Shown piece by piece: positions 52,394 through 61,079 of a DNA stretch of 64,000 bases. The stretch is from the NCBI GenBank assembly GCA_032358255.1, contig JAULBX010011099.1, positions 806,001 to 870,000 on the forward strand, given 5' to 3'. Positions within the stretch are counted from its first letter, which is position 1, and each line of letters begins with the position of its first letter. The notes beneath the pieces are model-generated. The model saw nothing but the letters and a program-made list of their open reading frames with translations. It made no database searches and was not told where the DNA came from. The position numbers were made by a program, and so were the translations under genes. The DNA is from Heterotrichella gracilis. Taxonomy: Eukaryota; Sar; Xanthophyceae; Tribonematales; Xanthonemataceae.

Positions 52394-53361
52394 TTTTTTG
52401 ATTTGAATAATTTGAAATTGAAATTTTGTCGCAACAGAAAAATATAGCCGACAATACTGGGAATAATGATATTGACCAGCCAGATCAATAAAGAGGAAAG
52501 CGCTAAGGCCGTGTTGTCGATGCCGGAGTCTTTAAAAACCACCAAAGCAACGGCAGCTCTGATAGCGGCTTCCAGCACACTAATCATTGGAATGGTAGTG
52601 GTAATAAGAAAGTACAAAGCGATTCCGGGAAAAATGGCTACGGTGATGTTTTGCTGAAATAAAAAGATGAGTAATAAAAACTGTAAAAAAAATACAGCGT
52701 AACGAAGCGCAGAGAATCCAAATAATTGAATCAAAGCAAGGCCGCTGAAGCTGTAATTAAAATCTTCAACGGGAGTATCTTTACTCACTTTTTTTGAAAT
52801 ATAATTGAGAATAAAATTTATTTTATAGATACAAAACGCCAGCACAATTAGAAGAATAATGCCAATGGTACTGGTGGTATAGGTCATCCAGACAGAATCG
52901 TTTTCGAAATGAGATAAGGTGAAAAGTAAGGCGATAAATCCGGTTATAATGGTGATGGAGAGTTGAAACATTCCTCCCACAAAATGTAAGACTGTGATTT
53001 TTGGACGGAGTTCAATTTTAAAATAAATGATCTTGGCTAAAAATTCGGTGGCTCTGCCGGGTGCTAAGTTGCCCAAACAGACACCGCTGTAAACCGATTT
53101 TGTGGCGGTTTTATAGGACACGTGCTGAATGGGGGCGGTAATGAGTTTCCATTTATAGGCTTCAATTCCCCAGTTAATTGGTATAAGAAATAAACACAAT
53201 GAAAAACAAAACAAGCCGTTTAAGGAGATGGCAGACGAGTAGAGGAGATCCCATTTTTCGGGGGTAAAATCACCTTTTAAACGAATGTAAATGATAGAGA
53301 AACTACCGACACCAATTAAAAGTTTGATAAGAATGGAAAGTATTTTTTTACGCTTCTGCAA
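52390..53361 (-). CDS. YbhN/UPF0104-type membrane protein (LPG synthase TM domain, flippase-like)
   Basis: A 323-residue inner-membrane protein with about eight helices, related to the transmembrane domain of lysylphosphatidylglycerol synthase (MprF) and to AglD/YbhN. The segments WGIEAYKWKLITAPIQHVSY near 64-83 and SVYSGVCLGNLAPGRATEF near 91-109 (GxxxGNLxPGRxxE) are typical. The proteins are thought to move lipids or lipid-linked glycans across the membrane. With the GT2 enzyme next door, a role in making and flipping a glycolipid or glycan is plausible. It is the first gene of the operon. Confidence 0.85.
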   Translation of the reverse strand: MQKRKKILSILIKLLIGVGSFSIIYIRLKGDFTPEKWDLLYSSAISLNGLFCFSLCLFLIPINWGIEAYKWKLITAPIQHVSYKTATKSVYSGVCLGNLAPGRATEFLAKIIYFKIELRPKITVLHFVGGMFQLSITIITGFIALLFTLSHFENDSVWMTYTTSTIGIILLIVLAFCIYKINFILNYISKKVSKDTPVEDFNYSFSGLALIQLFGFSALRYAVFFLQFLLLIFLFQQNITVAIFPGIALYFLITTTIPMISVLEAAIRAAVALVVFKDSGIDNTALALSSLLIWLVNIIIPSIVGYIFLLRQNFNFKLFKSKK

Positions 53362-53452
53362 TTAAGGATTAAATTTACAGTTATTACCAAACACATGCCC
53401 CGTAAAGCATCATATTTCATTAACATTCATTCGTTAAACGATTAAAGGGTTT

Positions 53453-54010
53453 ATGCCGGCAAAGGATAGAATTATTTTAGGCATTGACCCCGGAACCATT
53501 GTGATGGGTTATGGTTTGTTGCACATTCAAAAAACAAATCTGGTACCTTTAGCGATTGGTGTTATTAAGTTGGATAAATACGATGACCACGCCATACGCT
53601 TAAAAACTATTTTTGAACGAACCGTTAGCATCATTGAGGAATACAAGCCCGATGAAATGGCTATTGAAGCGCCTTTTTTCGGGAAGAATGTGCAATCTAT
53701 GCTCAAGTTAGGCAGAGCGCAGGGAGTAGCGATTGCAGCGGCATTAAGTAAAAACATTCCCATTACCGAATATTCGCCTAAAAAAATTAAAATGAGTATC
53801 ACCGGCAACGGTAATGCCAGCAAAGAACAAGTCGCGGCCATGTTAGCGCAACTATTAGGATTAAAAAGTCAGCACGATTATTTAGATGCCACGGATGCTT
53901 TGGGTGCAGCGCTTTGCCATTATTATCAAAACAAAAAATCGGTAGCGGGAGGAAAATCCTATTCGGGTTGGAAATCATTTTTGGCGGATAATCCGAAGCG
54001 GAAAGTGTAG
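53453..54010 (+). CDS. ruvC: Holliday junction endonuclease RuvC
   Basis: RuvC is the dimeric nuclease that resolves Holliday junctions with RuvAB. The 185 residues carry the four acidic catalytic residues: D12 in [14 protein letters not shown]72 in [11 protein letters not shown], and D145 and D148 in [31 protein letters not shown] is the DNA-binding signature. Compared with the E. coli enzyme (173), the length is normal. It is a single gene, divergent from the flippase-GT2-permease operon. Confidence 0.95.
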   Translation: MPAKDRIILGIDPGTIVMGYGLLHIQKTNLVPLAIGVIKLDKYDDHAIRLKTIFERTVSIIEEYKPDEMAIEAPFFGKNVQSMLKLGRAQGVAIAAALSKNIPITEYSPKKIKMSITGNGNASKEQVAAMLAQLLGLKSQHDYLDATDALGAALCHYYQNKKSVAGGKSYSGWKSFLADNPKRKV

Positions 54011-54290
54011 GACCACTAAGGCACTCCGAAGAAGTCCTTTGGACTTAGTTCACTAAGAAACACTCAAGGGATGAAAGTTTTTTGACGCAGATTTCGCAGA
54101 TTTCACAGATCTTAATGTAAATAAATTTAAGAAGTGATTACACAGATTGCTTTTTTGCCTTCGGCAAAAAGGTTAACCGGAAATTATCCGCGCTAATCAT
54201 AACAATCTGCGTCATCAGCGTTCTATCATTACAAAGCGTTCCATTAAAACTCTGTGTTCTCTTTAACTCTATGCCTCTGTGTTGAAATAG
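54011..54290. repeat. Composite block of several intergenic repeats between ruvC and the plug gene
   Basis: In order: GACCACTAAGGCACT (54011-54025), related in reverse to the 48-bp repeats at 7136-7354; an AAGTCC/GGACTT hairpin; TGACGCAGATTTCGCAGATT (54083-54102) with an inverted partner ending AACAATCTGCGTCATCAGCG (about 54201-54220); a hairpin CTTTTTGCC/GGCAAAAAG near 54152-54172; and TCTGTGTTCTCTTTAACTCT (about 54251-54270) with CCTCTGTG. The right part of the gap before the plug stop is only repeats; no gene is seen. Confidence 0.7.
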
Positions 54291-54295
54291 CAGAG

Positions 54296-55618
54296 CTACC
54301 TTAGCAAGGTATTTAGTTTTCTAAAACCAACTAACTGATCGTAATAAGTACCAAACTTACGGTGATACACTAAAATGTAATAATCATTTTCAGTGTCCCA
54401 GTGATTGCCTTCAATCACCGTTTCATCTCCGCCTTTTTTAACGTCGTCGCTCAACACGATAATGTAATTGTAAAAGCCTTGTTTTAATCTGAGTGTGGCT
54501 TCATAACCCATGCGGGTATAGTTGTAAGTCATTCGGCTGGTTTTATTCATGCGCCAGTCGGTGAGTTTACCCATGATGTAAAAATCACCTTTCGATTCCG
54601 GTTTTGGATAAGGGAGAAAAAATTCCACATACACATAATCGGCCAGCTCATCCATGTTCCCTCTTATTTCAGAATTTTTGATCATAAAATTGCCATTAAA
54701 ATCATTGTGAAATAAGTAGGGTTTTGTGGCACGAATGTCTTCTTGTTGTATCACTGCGTGAATTTTGTAGTTCTCATCTTTATAAATATTCGCCACGCGT
54801 TCAGTTAGGAAACGGGTGCTTCTCAGGTCGAAGTATCTGAATTCATTGCCGCCATTAAACGTGCTTTTATCGTTCAAGGTATACACCAACTGATTGCCAT
54901 TAATGAACGAGGGTTTAATGTCGGTGACGGCGTTTTCCCAGCGATTGTTTTGAAGCAGAACAACTTTCATGTCCTTAAAGGGATTAGTGAGATCATAGGC
55001 TGCGCTGGTGATCGTAAAATCGATGTGTTGTTTATTAAATTGTTGGCCATTGCCTATGGCTTGTGAGAACTGTGCGGTGATGCCTACCTTATCATCATAC
55101 ACCATAAATCGTCGGCTGAGAACAATGTTTTTTTGATCGCCTCCTTCATACACATACAAAAGATAATTACCACTTTTGGTAAATCGGGTGTTTTGTTGGG
55201 TGTTTAATTGGGGAAAGGTAATGCTGTAATGCGTGTAGTTTTGAGCCGTACTTTGCGAAAAACTAAATACCAGAAAGTTTAATTCATAAAATCCATTTAA
55301 AAATTCACTGCTCATTAAATCACTGGGGGTCCAGTCTGAATTGCAATGCACAAAGGTAACAGTGTAATCTTTTTTATCGCCTTCTAGATCGTCGAAGCTC
55401 AACTCTAATTGTTCGCCTTTATTCAATGAAATAATAGGGGCGGCATATTCCCAGGTGACTTCGTGTAACTGAACAGTTTTGATGTTGGGCTTATACGCAT
55501 AATCATCGTAACGTAATACCTGATCATTTACATAATCATCTGATTCTTTTTCGGTGCTTTGCGCCGAAAATAAGAAGACCTTAAAGATCAAAGCAATTAA
55601 AAGAGAGTAATAGCGCAT
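54296..55618 (-). CDS. Type IX secretion system plug protein (DUF5103)
   Basis: A 440-residue exported protein with signal peptide MRYYSLLIALIFKVFLFSAQ. It matches DUF5103, whose Flavobacterium member was found as the Plug subunit closing the periplasmic side of the SprA translocon. Typical segments are SFDDLEGDKKDYTVTFVHCN near residue 75, DWTPSDLMSSEFLNGF, then KGDFYIMGKLTDWRMNKTSR near 333 and LKQGFYNYIIVL. It is stand-alone, as usual for this gene. The -7 box lies only 5 bases from the ATG. Confidence 0.88.
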   Translation of the reverse strand: MRYYSLLIALIFKVFLFSAQSTEKESDDYVNDQVLRYDDYAYKPNIKTVQLHEVTWEYAAPIISLNKGEQLELSFDDLEGDKKDYTVTFVHCNSDWTPSDLMSSEFLNGFYELNFLVFSFSQSTAQNYTHYSITFPQLNTQQNTRFTKSGNYLLYVYEGGDQKNIVLSRRFMVYDDKVGITAQFSQAIGNGQQFNKQHIDFTITSAAYDLTNPFKDMKVVLLQNNRWENAVTDIKPSFINGNQLVYTLNDKSTFNGGNEFRYFDLRSTRFLTERVANIYKDENYKIHAVIQQEDIRATKPYLFHNDFNGNFMIKNSEIRGNMDELADYVYVEFFLPYPKPESKGDFYIMGKLTDWRMNKTSRMTYNYTRMGYEATLRLKQGFYNYIIVLSDDVKKGGDETVIEGNHWDTENDYYILVYHRKFGTYYDQLVGFRKLNTLLR

Positions 55619-55623
55619 AGATT

Positions 55624-55631
55624 CAAAGATA
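55624..55631 (-). promoter_or_regulatory. Putative -7 promoter box of the T9SS plug gene
   Basis: On the minus strand this reads TATCTTTG, an exact TAnnTTTG. It is 5 bases upstream of the ATG, which would place the transcription start at the start codon itself (leaderless). Confidence 0.45.
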
Positions 55632-55640
55632 ATTATTTAA

Positions 55641-55768
55641 CCGCAGTTAGACAGTAGAAGCTAATTTTTTTAGCGAACTACTGTCTTAGTGCGGATAACC
55701 CCGATTTAGTAATAGTTAGCATTTCTAATCGATAAAATACCCTGAAATGCTTACTATTACTTACATCG
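55641..55768. repeat. Two adjacent long hairpins upstream of the plug gene
   Basis: Hairpin 1: left arm 55641-55664 (CCGCAGTTAGACAGTAGAAG...) and right arm 55670-55694 (TTAGCGAACTACTGTCTTAG...). Hairpin 2: left arm 55702-55725 (CGATTTAGTAATAGTTAGCA...) and right arm 55744-55768 (GAAATGCTTACTATTACTTA...). Both pair along most of their length. They fill nearly half of the 296-base gap between the plug gene and plsY; the remainder (55769-55914) holds nothing I recognise. Confidence 0.75.
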
Positions 55769-55914
55769 TAGACAATTGTACTTTTTAATAGTTTATTTAG
55801 GGTTTATGTTTTAGTCTTGGCTTTTGGCAAGACCTGTAAACTCATTTAATGCTAAATTAGGTTAACGAAGGTATCCTAAGAAATAGTATGATTGGAAGGA
55901 AGGGAATTAAGGTT

Positions 55915-56535
55915 TTATTTTTTAGTGCTGAAGAGTGTCACTTTTGACTCTTCTTTTTTTACCAGGCGGCGAATATTCTGGCGATGCGTAAGAATAAGTA
56001 ATACTGAAATGATGATTGAAAAAGTGCTTAATATTGGATTGGTATTGCCTAAAAAAACATTTAAAATAAGCGGAAAACTGATGCCCGCAATCATGGAAGC
56101 CACAGATACTATTCTTACCGAAAGTAAAACCAAAATAAACAGGGCTAAGGAAATAGCGCAGGGCAAGGGAACAATACAGGCCACAATACCAACAATGGTA
56201 GCCACACCTTTTCCTCCTCTAAATCCGGCAAAAACAGGGAAAATATGTCCGAGTAGTGCGGCTAAACCTAGTCCAAGTTGTAAATTAATAAATGCCTTGC
56301 TTTCAATTTCAAACCCGCTGGAATACGCTAAAGCCACAGCGGCCGATCCTTTTAAAATATCTAGAATTAATACCGGTACCCCGGCTTTTTTACCCAATAC
56401 CCTAAAGGTATTTGTGGCCCCGGCATTTCCACTTCCAAACTCTCTAACATCAATGTTATAAAAGGCTTTTCCGATCCAAACCGAAGTAGGAATTGAACCC
56501 AACAAATATGCAATTAAAACCAAAATGGCTATCAT
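55915..56535 (-). CDS. plsY: Acyl-phosphate:glycerol-3-phosphate acyltransferase PlsY
   Basis: PlsY transfers an acyl chain from acyl-phosphate to glycerol-3-phosphate, the first step of phospholipid synthesis. The 206-residue membrane protein has the three family motifs: GSIPTSVWIGK near residue 12, REFGSGNAGATNTFRVLG near 31-48 and GHIFPVFAGFRGGKGVAT near 96-113. The C-terminal tail is basic and cytoplasmic (HRQNIRRLVKKEESK). PlsX is not in the window. Its start lies 114 bases beyond the gdhA stop, with the gdhA terminator between, so it has its own promoter. Confidence 0.95.
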   Translation of the reverse strand: MIAILVLIAYLLGSIPTSVWIGKAFYNIDVREFGSGNAGATNTFRVLGKKAGVPVLILDILKGSAAVALAYSSGFEIESKAFINLQLGLGLAALLGHIFPVFAGFRGGKGVATIVGIVACIVPLPCAISLALFILVLLSVRIVSVASMIAGISFPLILNVFLGNTNPILSTFSIIISVLLILTHRQNIRRLVKKEESKVTLFSTKK

Positions 56536-56591
56536 ACAAAAGTCAATGTTAATTTGCCAATAACAAATCTATAAATTATTTACAAATAAAA

Positions 56592-56630
56592 AAAGCACTT
56601 AAACTTCTCTTAATGAAGTCTAAGTGCTTT
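56592..56630 (-). terminator. Rho-independent terminator after gdhA
   Basis: AAAGCACTTAAACTTC (from 56592) pairs with GAAGTCTAAGTGCTTT (56615-56630) with one mismatch. On the minus strand the hairpin is followed by a run of T, which fits the end of the leftward gdhA transcript. Confidence 0.85.
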
Positions 56631-56649
56631 AAAATGAATTATTTATGTT

Positions 56650-57927
56650 TTAGTATGCGCCTTTTAATTTTACCCCTTGCTCTAATTTTTGCAAGGCAGT
56701 AATATAGGCAGCTATACGCATACTTGTTTTATAATGAGAGGCATTGTGCCAAACAGCTTCGAAAGCAATTTCCATTTTAAGGTCATGTCTTTCATTCACT
56801 TCTTCTTCTGTCCAGTAATAACCGGCTTTGTTTTGCACCCACTCAAAGTAACTTACAGTTACCCCGCCGGCATTCGCTAAAATATCAGGAACACAAATGA
56901 TCTTTTTCTCGTTGATGATTGGATCAGCTTCCGGAGTTGTTGGTCCGTTTGCGCCTTCAACAATCAGTTTTGCCTGAATTTTTGGAGCGTTTTCGGCAGT
57001 GATCACGTTTTGTAAAGCGGCTGGAACTAATACATCACATTTGCTGATGAGTAATTCACTGTTTTTTATTTCAGTGGCACCGGTAAACCCTTTTAAGTTA
57101 CGGTCGTGTTTTGCAGCGTATTCAATGGCCGCAGCAATATCAATTCCTTTTTCGTTGTAGAAAGAGGCACTGTGATCACCAATACCAACAATTTTCACGC
57201 CTTTTTCGGCTAATAAACGAGCGGCATGTGATCCCACATTACCAAATCCTTGTACCACAGCGGTCACTGTTTTAGGATCCATCCCCATTTTCTTAAGCGC
57301 TGCTAAGGTATTTACCATCACACCACGGCCGGTTGCAGCATCTCTGCCTAATGAACCACCTACGGCTACCGGTTTTCCGGTAATCACACCCGGACTATCT
57401 TCACCGGTATTTTTATTAAACTCATCCAATATCCAAGCCATCTCGCGACCGCTGGTTCCCATATCGGGAGCAGGAATATCTTTATTTACGCCAAACACAT
57501 CTTTCATCGCCACGGCATAAGCACGGCTAATACGCTCTAATTCACCTACACTGTGTGCACGAGGATCTAATTTAATACCACCCTTTGCTCCACCATAAGG
57601 TAAGTTAGCAACAGCGCATTTAAAACTCATCCAGGCAGCTAATGCCATAACTTCGTCTGCATTCACATCCATGGCATAACGAATACCACCTTTACTTGGA
57701 CCAAGGTGAGTACTGTGCACAGTGCGGTAACCATTAAACACCTGAATTTTACCTGAATCCATCATCACGGCCAAACTCACTTTAACTTGTTTGCTTGGAT
57801 TTTTAAGAACCAGGGCTACTTCTTCACTAAGGTTCATTATTTTTGCAGCCGCATCAAGGCGAGCTAAAACCGCATCAAACATACTTTCATGTTGTGCCTG
57901 AGGTTTTTTTACTGTTTCTGTTGACAT
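56650..57927 (-). CDS. gdhA: Glutamate dehydrogenase (Glu/Leu/Phe/Val family)
   Basis: A 425-residue cytoplasmic dehydrogenase interconverting glutamate with 2-oxoglutarate and ammonia. The dimerisation/substrate domain shows RTVHSTHLGPSKGGIRYAMD near residues 48-67 and the catalytic lysine in LPYGGAKGGIKLDPR near 104-118. PAPDMGTSGREMAW follows. The Rossmann motif is VVQGFGNVGSHAARLL near 215-230, and VEGANGPTTPEAD closes the fold. The length of 425 fits the small hexameric NAD-linked type rather than the 449-residue NADP enzyme. The name is by family; leucine/valine dehydrogenases are normally shorter, so this is most likely GDH. Confidence 0.93.
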   Translation of the reverse strand: MSTETVKKPQAQHESMFDAVLARLDAAAKIMNLSEEVALVLKNPSKQVKVSLAVMMDSGKIQVFNGYRTVHSTHLGPSKGGIRYAMDVNADEVMALAAWMSFKCAVANLPYGGAKGGIKLDPRAHSVGELERISRAYAVAMKDVFGVNKDIPAPDMGTSGREMAWILDEFNKNTGEDSPGVITGKPVAVGGSLGRDAATGRGVMVNTLAALKKMGMDPKTVTAVVQGFGNVGSHAARLLAEKGVKIVGIGDHSASFYNEKGIDIAAAIEYAAKHDRNLKGFTGATEIKNSELLISKCDVLVPAALQNVITAENAPKIQAKLIVEGANGPTTPEADPIINEKKIICVPDILANAGGVTVSYFEWVQNKAGYYWTEEEVNERHDLKMEIAFEAVWHNASHYKTSMRIAAYITALQKLEQGVKLKGAY

Positions 57928-57957
57928 AGAGTAAATGTTTGTTTATTAACTGGGGCT

Positions 57958-57965
57958 CAAAATTA
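57958..57965 (-). promoter_or_regulatory. Putative -7 promoter box of gdhA
   Basis: On the minus strand this reads TAATTTTG, an exact TAnnTTTG, ending 30 bases before the gdhA ATG and giving a leader of about 24 bases. No clear -33 TTTG is visible. Confidence 0.55.
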
Positions 57966-58078
57966 CGTAAAATATATTAATTGCCCCTTTCTTTTAATGA
58001 TAATTTGGCCAAATTATAACATCCTACAGCGCTCTTAGTCATAGAAAAAGTAATTTTTTCGTTACTTTTACGAGAATA

Positions 58079-58549
58079 ATGACCGGTTTGTTAAAAATTC
58101 TTTCTGTGGCAATTACTTGCTCCTTTGCCTTTAAAATAGGATTCCCTTCTGCCTACATTCTTTTGGACCATGATTTTTACAAAGTCATCCTTCTTTCCTG
58201 CACCGGCGGGGTAGCCGGCAATGTGTTTTTTACGTATTTGAGTTCTTATGTGATGAAGGCTATTGAGAAGTTAAGTCCAAAACGAAAAACAAAACATAAA
58301 CCGAAGAAAAAATTTACCGCCATGAATAAACGGGTAATTAAAGTAAAACGGAAATTCGGATTGGTCGGAATTGCTTTTATTACCCCTATATTATTATCCA
58401 CTCCGCTTGGGGCATTTTTAGCCGAGCGTTTTTTTAAAGACAAACGAAAGATCATTTTGTATTTAAGTGCCGCCACTTTTTTTTGGGCCTTTACCTTATA
58501 TGCTCTGTTGTCTTTTTTCTTAGACGCCTTTCATAATTGGTCAACTTAA
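58079..58549 (+). CDS. Small membrane protein with basic cytoplasmic loop, unknown function
   Basis: A 156-residue protein with about four hydrophobic helices (about 5-22, 35-58, 98-118, 128-150). Between helices 2 and 3 a strongly basic loop reads SPKRKTKHKPKKKF and continues to VKVKRKFG. GLVGIAFITPILLSTPLGAF resembles a helix found in the DedA-like or COG2426 small multidrug-export families, but the resemblance is weak. It overlaps the yjjG gene by 13 bases, so they are translationally linked. Confidence 0.65.
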   Translation: MTGLLKILSVAITCSFAFKIGFPSAYILLDHDFYKVILLSCTGGVAGNVFFTYLSSYVMKAIEKLSPKRKTKHKPKKKFTAMNKRVIKVKRKFGLVGIAFITPILLSTPLGAFLAERFFKDKRKIILYLSAATFFWAFTLYALLSFFLDAFHNWST

Positions 58550-59235
58550 AAAATACCAAACACCTCTTTTTTGATTTTGATGATACCTTATGGGATTTTC
58601 AAAAAAACTCTGCTCTGGTTTTAGAAGAGCTCTTTTATCAGTTTAAACTCAATGAAAAACTGGGCACTGATTTTGAAAATTTTCTGAGCACTTACCAAAA
58701 AACAAATTTAGAACTCTGGTCACAATATTATAAAAGACTGGTAAGTAAACATGAGATGCGCGACAATCGTTTTAATACCGTGTTTAAACAATTTGGTTAT
58801 GATAATTACGAAGAAAATCTCCTAGTCACGCATCATTATTTAACCCGTGGTCCAAAAGGCACTTTTTTAAAAGAGGGATGTATAGAGACATTGAATTATT
58901 TAAAGGAGAAATACACCTTGCATGTTATTACGAATGGATTTAGCGAATCACAGCGTGTAAAAATAGAAGGCAGTGGTTTAAAATCCTATTTTGATCAGGT
59001 CATCATTAGTGATGAACATCAACTCATAAAACCGGAAGAGAAAATATTCCGATTGGCAGAAACCTTATCGGGGGCTGAGCGCCATGAGTGTGTGATGATA
59101 GGCGATAGTTTGGAAAGTGATATTGCAGGCGCTTTAAATGCCGGTTGGGAGGCGATCTATTTTAATTCGGGTAAAAATCATTCGCATACTGGAAGGTCTA
59201 TTTCGAGTTTGAGAGAATTGAAGGATCTGTTTTAA
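58537..59235 (+). CDS. yjjG: YjjG-family HAD nucleotidase
   Basis: A 232-residue HAD-superfamily phosphatase of the YjjG group, which dephosphorylates pyrimidine nucleotides, including noncanonical ones. Motif I is FFDFDDTLWDFQ near residues 11-22, motif II is HVITNGFSES near 130, motif III the lysine in HQLIKPEEKIF near 162-172, and motif IV MIGDSLESDIAG near 187-198. The start must be TTG at 58537: a stop codon lies immediately upstream in this frame, and the next ATG is far inside the protein. It overlaps the membrane protein gene by 13 bases. Confidence 0.88.
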   Translation: MVNLKNTKHLFFDFDDTLWDFQKNSALVLEELFYQFKLNEKLGTDFENFLSTYQKTNLELWSQYYKRLVSKHEMRDNRFNTVFKQFGYDNYEENLLVTHHYLTRGPKGTFLKEGCIETLNYLKEKYTLHVITNGFSESQRVKIEGSGLKSYFDQVIISDEHQLIKPEEKIFRLAETLSGAERHECVMIGDSLESDIAGALNAGWEAIYFNSGKNHSHTGRSISSLRELKDLF

Positions 59236-59248
59236 TTGACAATTGGTT

Positions 59249-59375
59249 TTTCTCGCAATGGTATTTTGTGGCGCGCAAAGACGCGGAGTTCGCTATGTCT
59301 TTTCAATGATTTAGATGATAAGCTTAAAACTCCTGATGTATATTTCTTTGCGAACCCGGCGTCTCTGCGAGAAAT
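59249..59375. repeat. Inverted repeat between yjjG and the amidohydrolase gene, GCAAAGACGCGGAG type
   Basis: The left side contains TTTCTCGCA (59249) and GCGCGCAAAGACGCGGAGTT (59271-59290) and CGC. The right side, 59347-59375, read in reverse gives TTTCTCGCAGAGACGCCGGG and TTCGC. They match with an insertion in the left arm. It lies between two converging genes and may serve both as terminator; it lacks a clean U-tract. Confidence 0.6.
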
Positions 59376-59412
59376 ATTTTTGATATTATTGTTTACTCTT
59401 CTTTGCGCGCAA

Positions 59413-61053
59413 CTACCTGGCAGTGTAAACCATTTCCCCATTAATATAAGTTGCCTTCACCTTTGAATTTAAGATCTGTTTTTCATCACAGTTCATAAGG
59501 TCAGTATCCAGAATAATAAAATCAGCTGCTTTGTTTTTTTCGAGACTTCCTTTTTCTTTTTCTTCAAAGGCGGCAAATGCTGCCCAAATGGTCATGCCTC
59601 TTAAGGCTTCTTCTCTGCTTAAGGCATTTTCTTTTTGAAATCCTTTCTCTGGAAATCCTTTGCTATCCTGCCTTGCGACTGCTGCAAAAAAAGTTTTAAT
59701 GGGTGAAAGATCTTCCACGGGAAAATCGGTGCCTAAAGCAATTTTACCGTAACTGTTCAAAAGTGTTTTATAGGCATAGGCTGTTTTGATCCGTTCTTTT
59801 CCAATTCTGTCTTCTGCCCAATACATATCGCTGGTGGCATGTGTGGGCTGCACCGATGGAAGAATAGCGAAATCGGTAAACAAATTAAAATCATTCGGAT
59901 CAACTACCTGCGCATGTTCTATTCGCCAGCGACGATCGTTTTTTCCTTTTAATACCTTGGCATAGGTATGTAAGATCTGACGGTTCGCGCTATCTCCAAT
60001 GGCATGTGTGCATAACTGAAAAGGGGAATTAATCAAAATTTGTGCAATGTGATCAAAATGTTTGCTGTTGTTCAATAAAAACCCATACCAGTCTTTTTTA
60101 TCAGTGTAAGGATGGCGTAAACAGGCACCTCTGCTGCCAAGGGCTCCATCACCATAAACTTTAAATCCGCCAACAGTTAAACGCTCTGTTTTATAGATCC
60201 CTTTTTTTAGCCATTTTTCATAATAAGTAGAATCATCACTGAGCAAAGCGAAGATCTTCATTTTTAAATTCCCTGTTTTTTGTTCTTCATCAATGAGATC
60301 GACAGTATGATCACTGATGCCGCAATCATGCACTCCGGTTAACCCTAAAGCAAAACAATTTTCCTGGGCCTTAACAAAATAACTTTTGGCTAAACTATCA
60401 TGAATGTGAGGAATTTTTAGGTCAACCAGATCCATGGCATTATCCAATAAGATGCCGCTGAGTTTTCCATCTTTAATTTCAACACTTCCACCTTCTGTTT
60501 TGGTTAGAGGTGTAATTCCCATTAGATCCAGCCCTTTTTGATTCACCAAGGCCGCATGGCCATCAATGCGTTTTAAAAAAACCGGACGATCGGGAAATAA
60601 TTTATCTAATTCTGTTTTGTTTGGAAATTCTTTCACGTCCCAATCATTTTGATCCCAACCGCGACCATAGATCCATTCCATGGGGGCAGTTTGAGCATAA
60701 ACTTTTAATCTTTCTAACACTTCTTCAAACGATCTGGTGCCGGTTAATTGGCATTTCCACATATCGGTGGCGTAACCGGTAAAATGACAATGAGCATCAA
60801 TAAATCCGGGATAAACAATGGCTCCTTTCAGATCGGATATGGAGTCGGATGAATATTTTTTAAGTATTTCTTCATTGGTGTTGAGTTCCATTATTTTCCC
60901 TTCTTTCAGCGCCATGGCTTCATACACCGTAAAGGCTGAGTCCACGCTATAAATTCGGGCATGGTGTATGATCAGATCTGCAGATTGTTTTTCTTTCGAG
61001 CAAGAAAAGCAAACGAGCATTGCAAGTATTAAAATAAAAGTGTTTTTTAGCAT
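59413..61053 (-). CDS. YtcJ-like amidohydrolase, probable lipoprotein
   Basis: A 546-residue metal-dependent amidohydrolase of the YtcJ/Amidohydro_3 group. I chose the start at 61053: MLKNTFILILAMLVCFSCSK gives a lipoprotein-type signal ending at a cysteine. Metal-ligand motifs are DAHCHFTG near residue 69, HDCGISD, ALGSRGAC, then THAIGDSAN, RIEHAQ and ALGTDFPVEDLSP. Family members hydrolyse N-acyl or imidic bonds; the substrate is unknown. The longer frame would overlap the divergent gene at 61080. It is convergent with yjjG. Confidence 0.88.
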   Translation of the reverse strand: MLKNTFILILAMLVCFSCSKEKQSADLIIHHARIYSVDSAFTVYEAMALKEGKIMELNTNEEILKKYSSDSISDLKGAIVYPGFIDAHCHFTGYATDMWKCQLTGTRSFEEVLERLKVYAQTAPMEWIYGRGWDQNDWDVKEFPNKTELDKLFPDRPVFLKRIDGHAALVNQKGLDLMGITPLTKTEGGSVEIKDGKLSGILLDNAMDLVDLKIPHIHDSLAKSYFVKAQENCFALGLTGVHDCGISDHTVDLIDEEQKTGNLKMKIFALLSDDSTYYEKWLKKGIYKTERLTVGGFKVYGDGALGSRGACLRHPYTDKKDWYGFLLNNSKHFDHIAQILINSPFQLCTHAIGDSANRQILHTYAKVLKGKNDRRWRIEHAQVVDPNDFNLFTDFAILPSVQPTHATSDMYWAEDRIGKERIKTAYAYKTLLNSYGKIALGTDFPVEDLSPIKTFFAAVARQDSKGFPEKGFQKENALSREEALRGMTIWAAFAAFEEKEKGSLEKNKAADFIILDTDLMNCDEKQILNSKVKATYINGEMVYTAR

Positions 61054-61079
61054 GCTCAAATATAATTGAAATTTATAGG

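Noticed and set aside
55892-56461. A 189-codon open frame on the plus strand
   Set aside because: It lies opposite plsY, whose three motifs are intact; the plus-strand product has no recognisable features.
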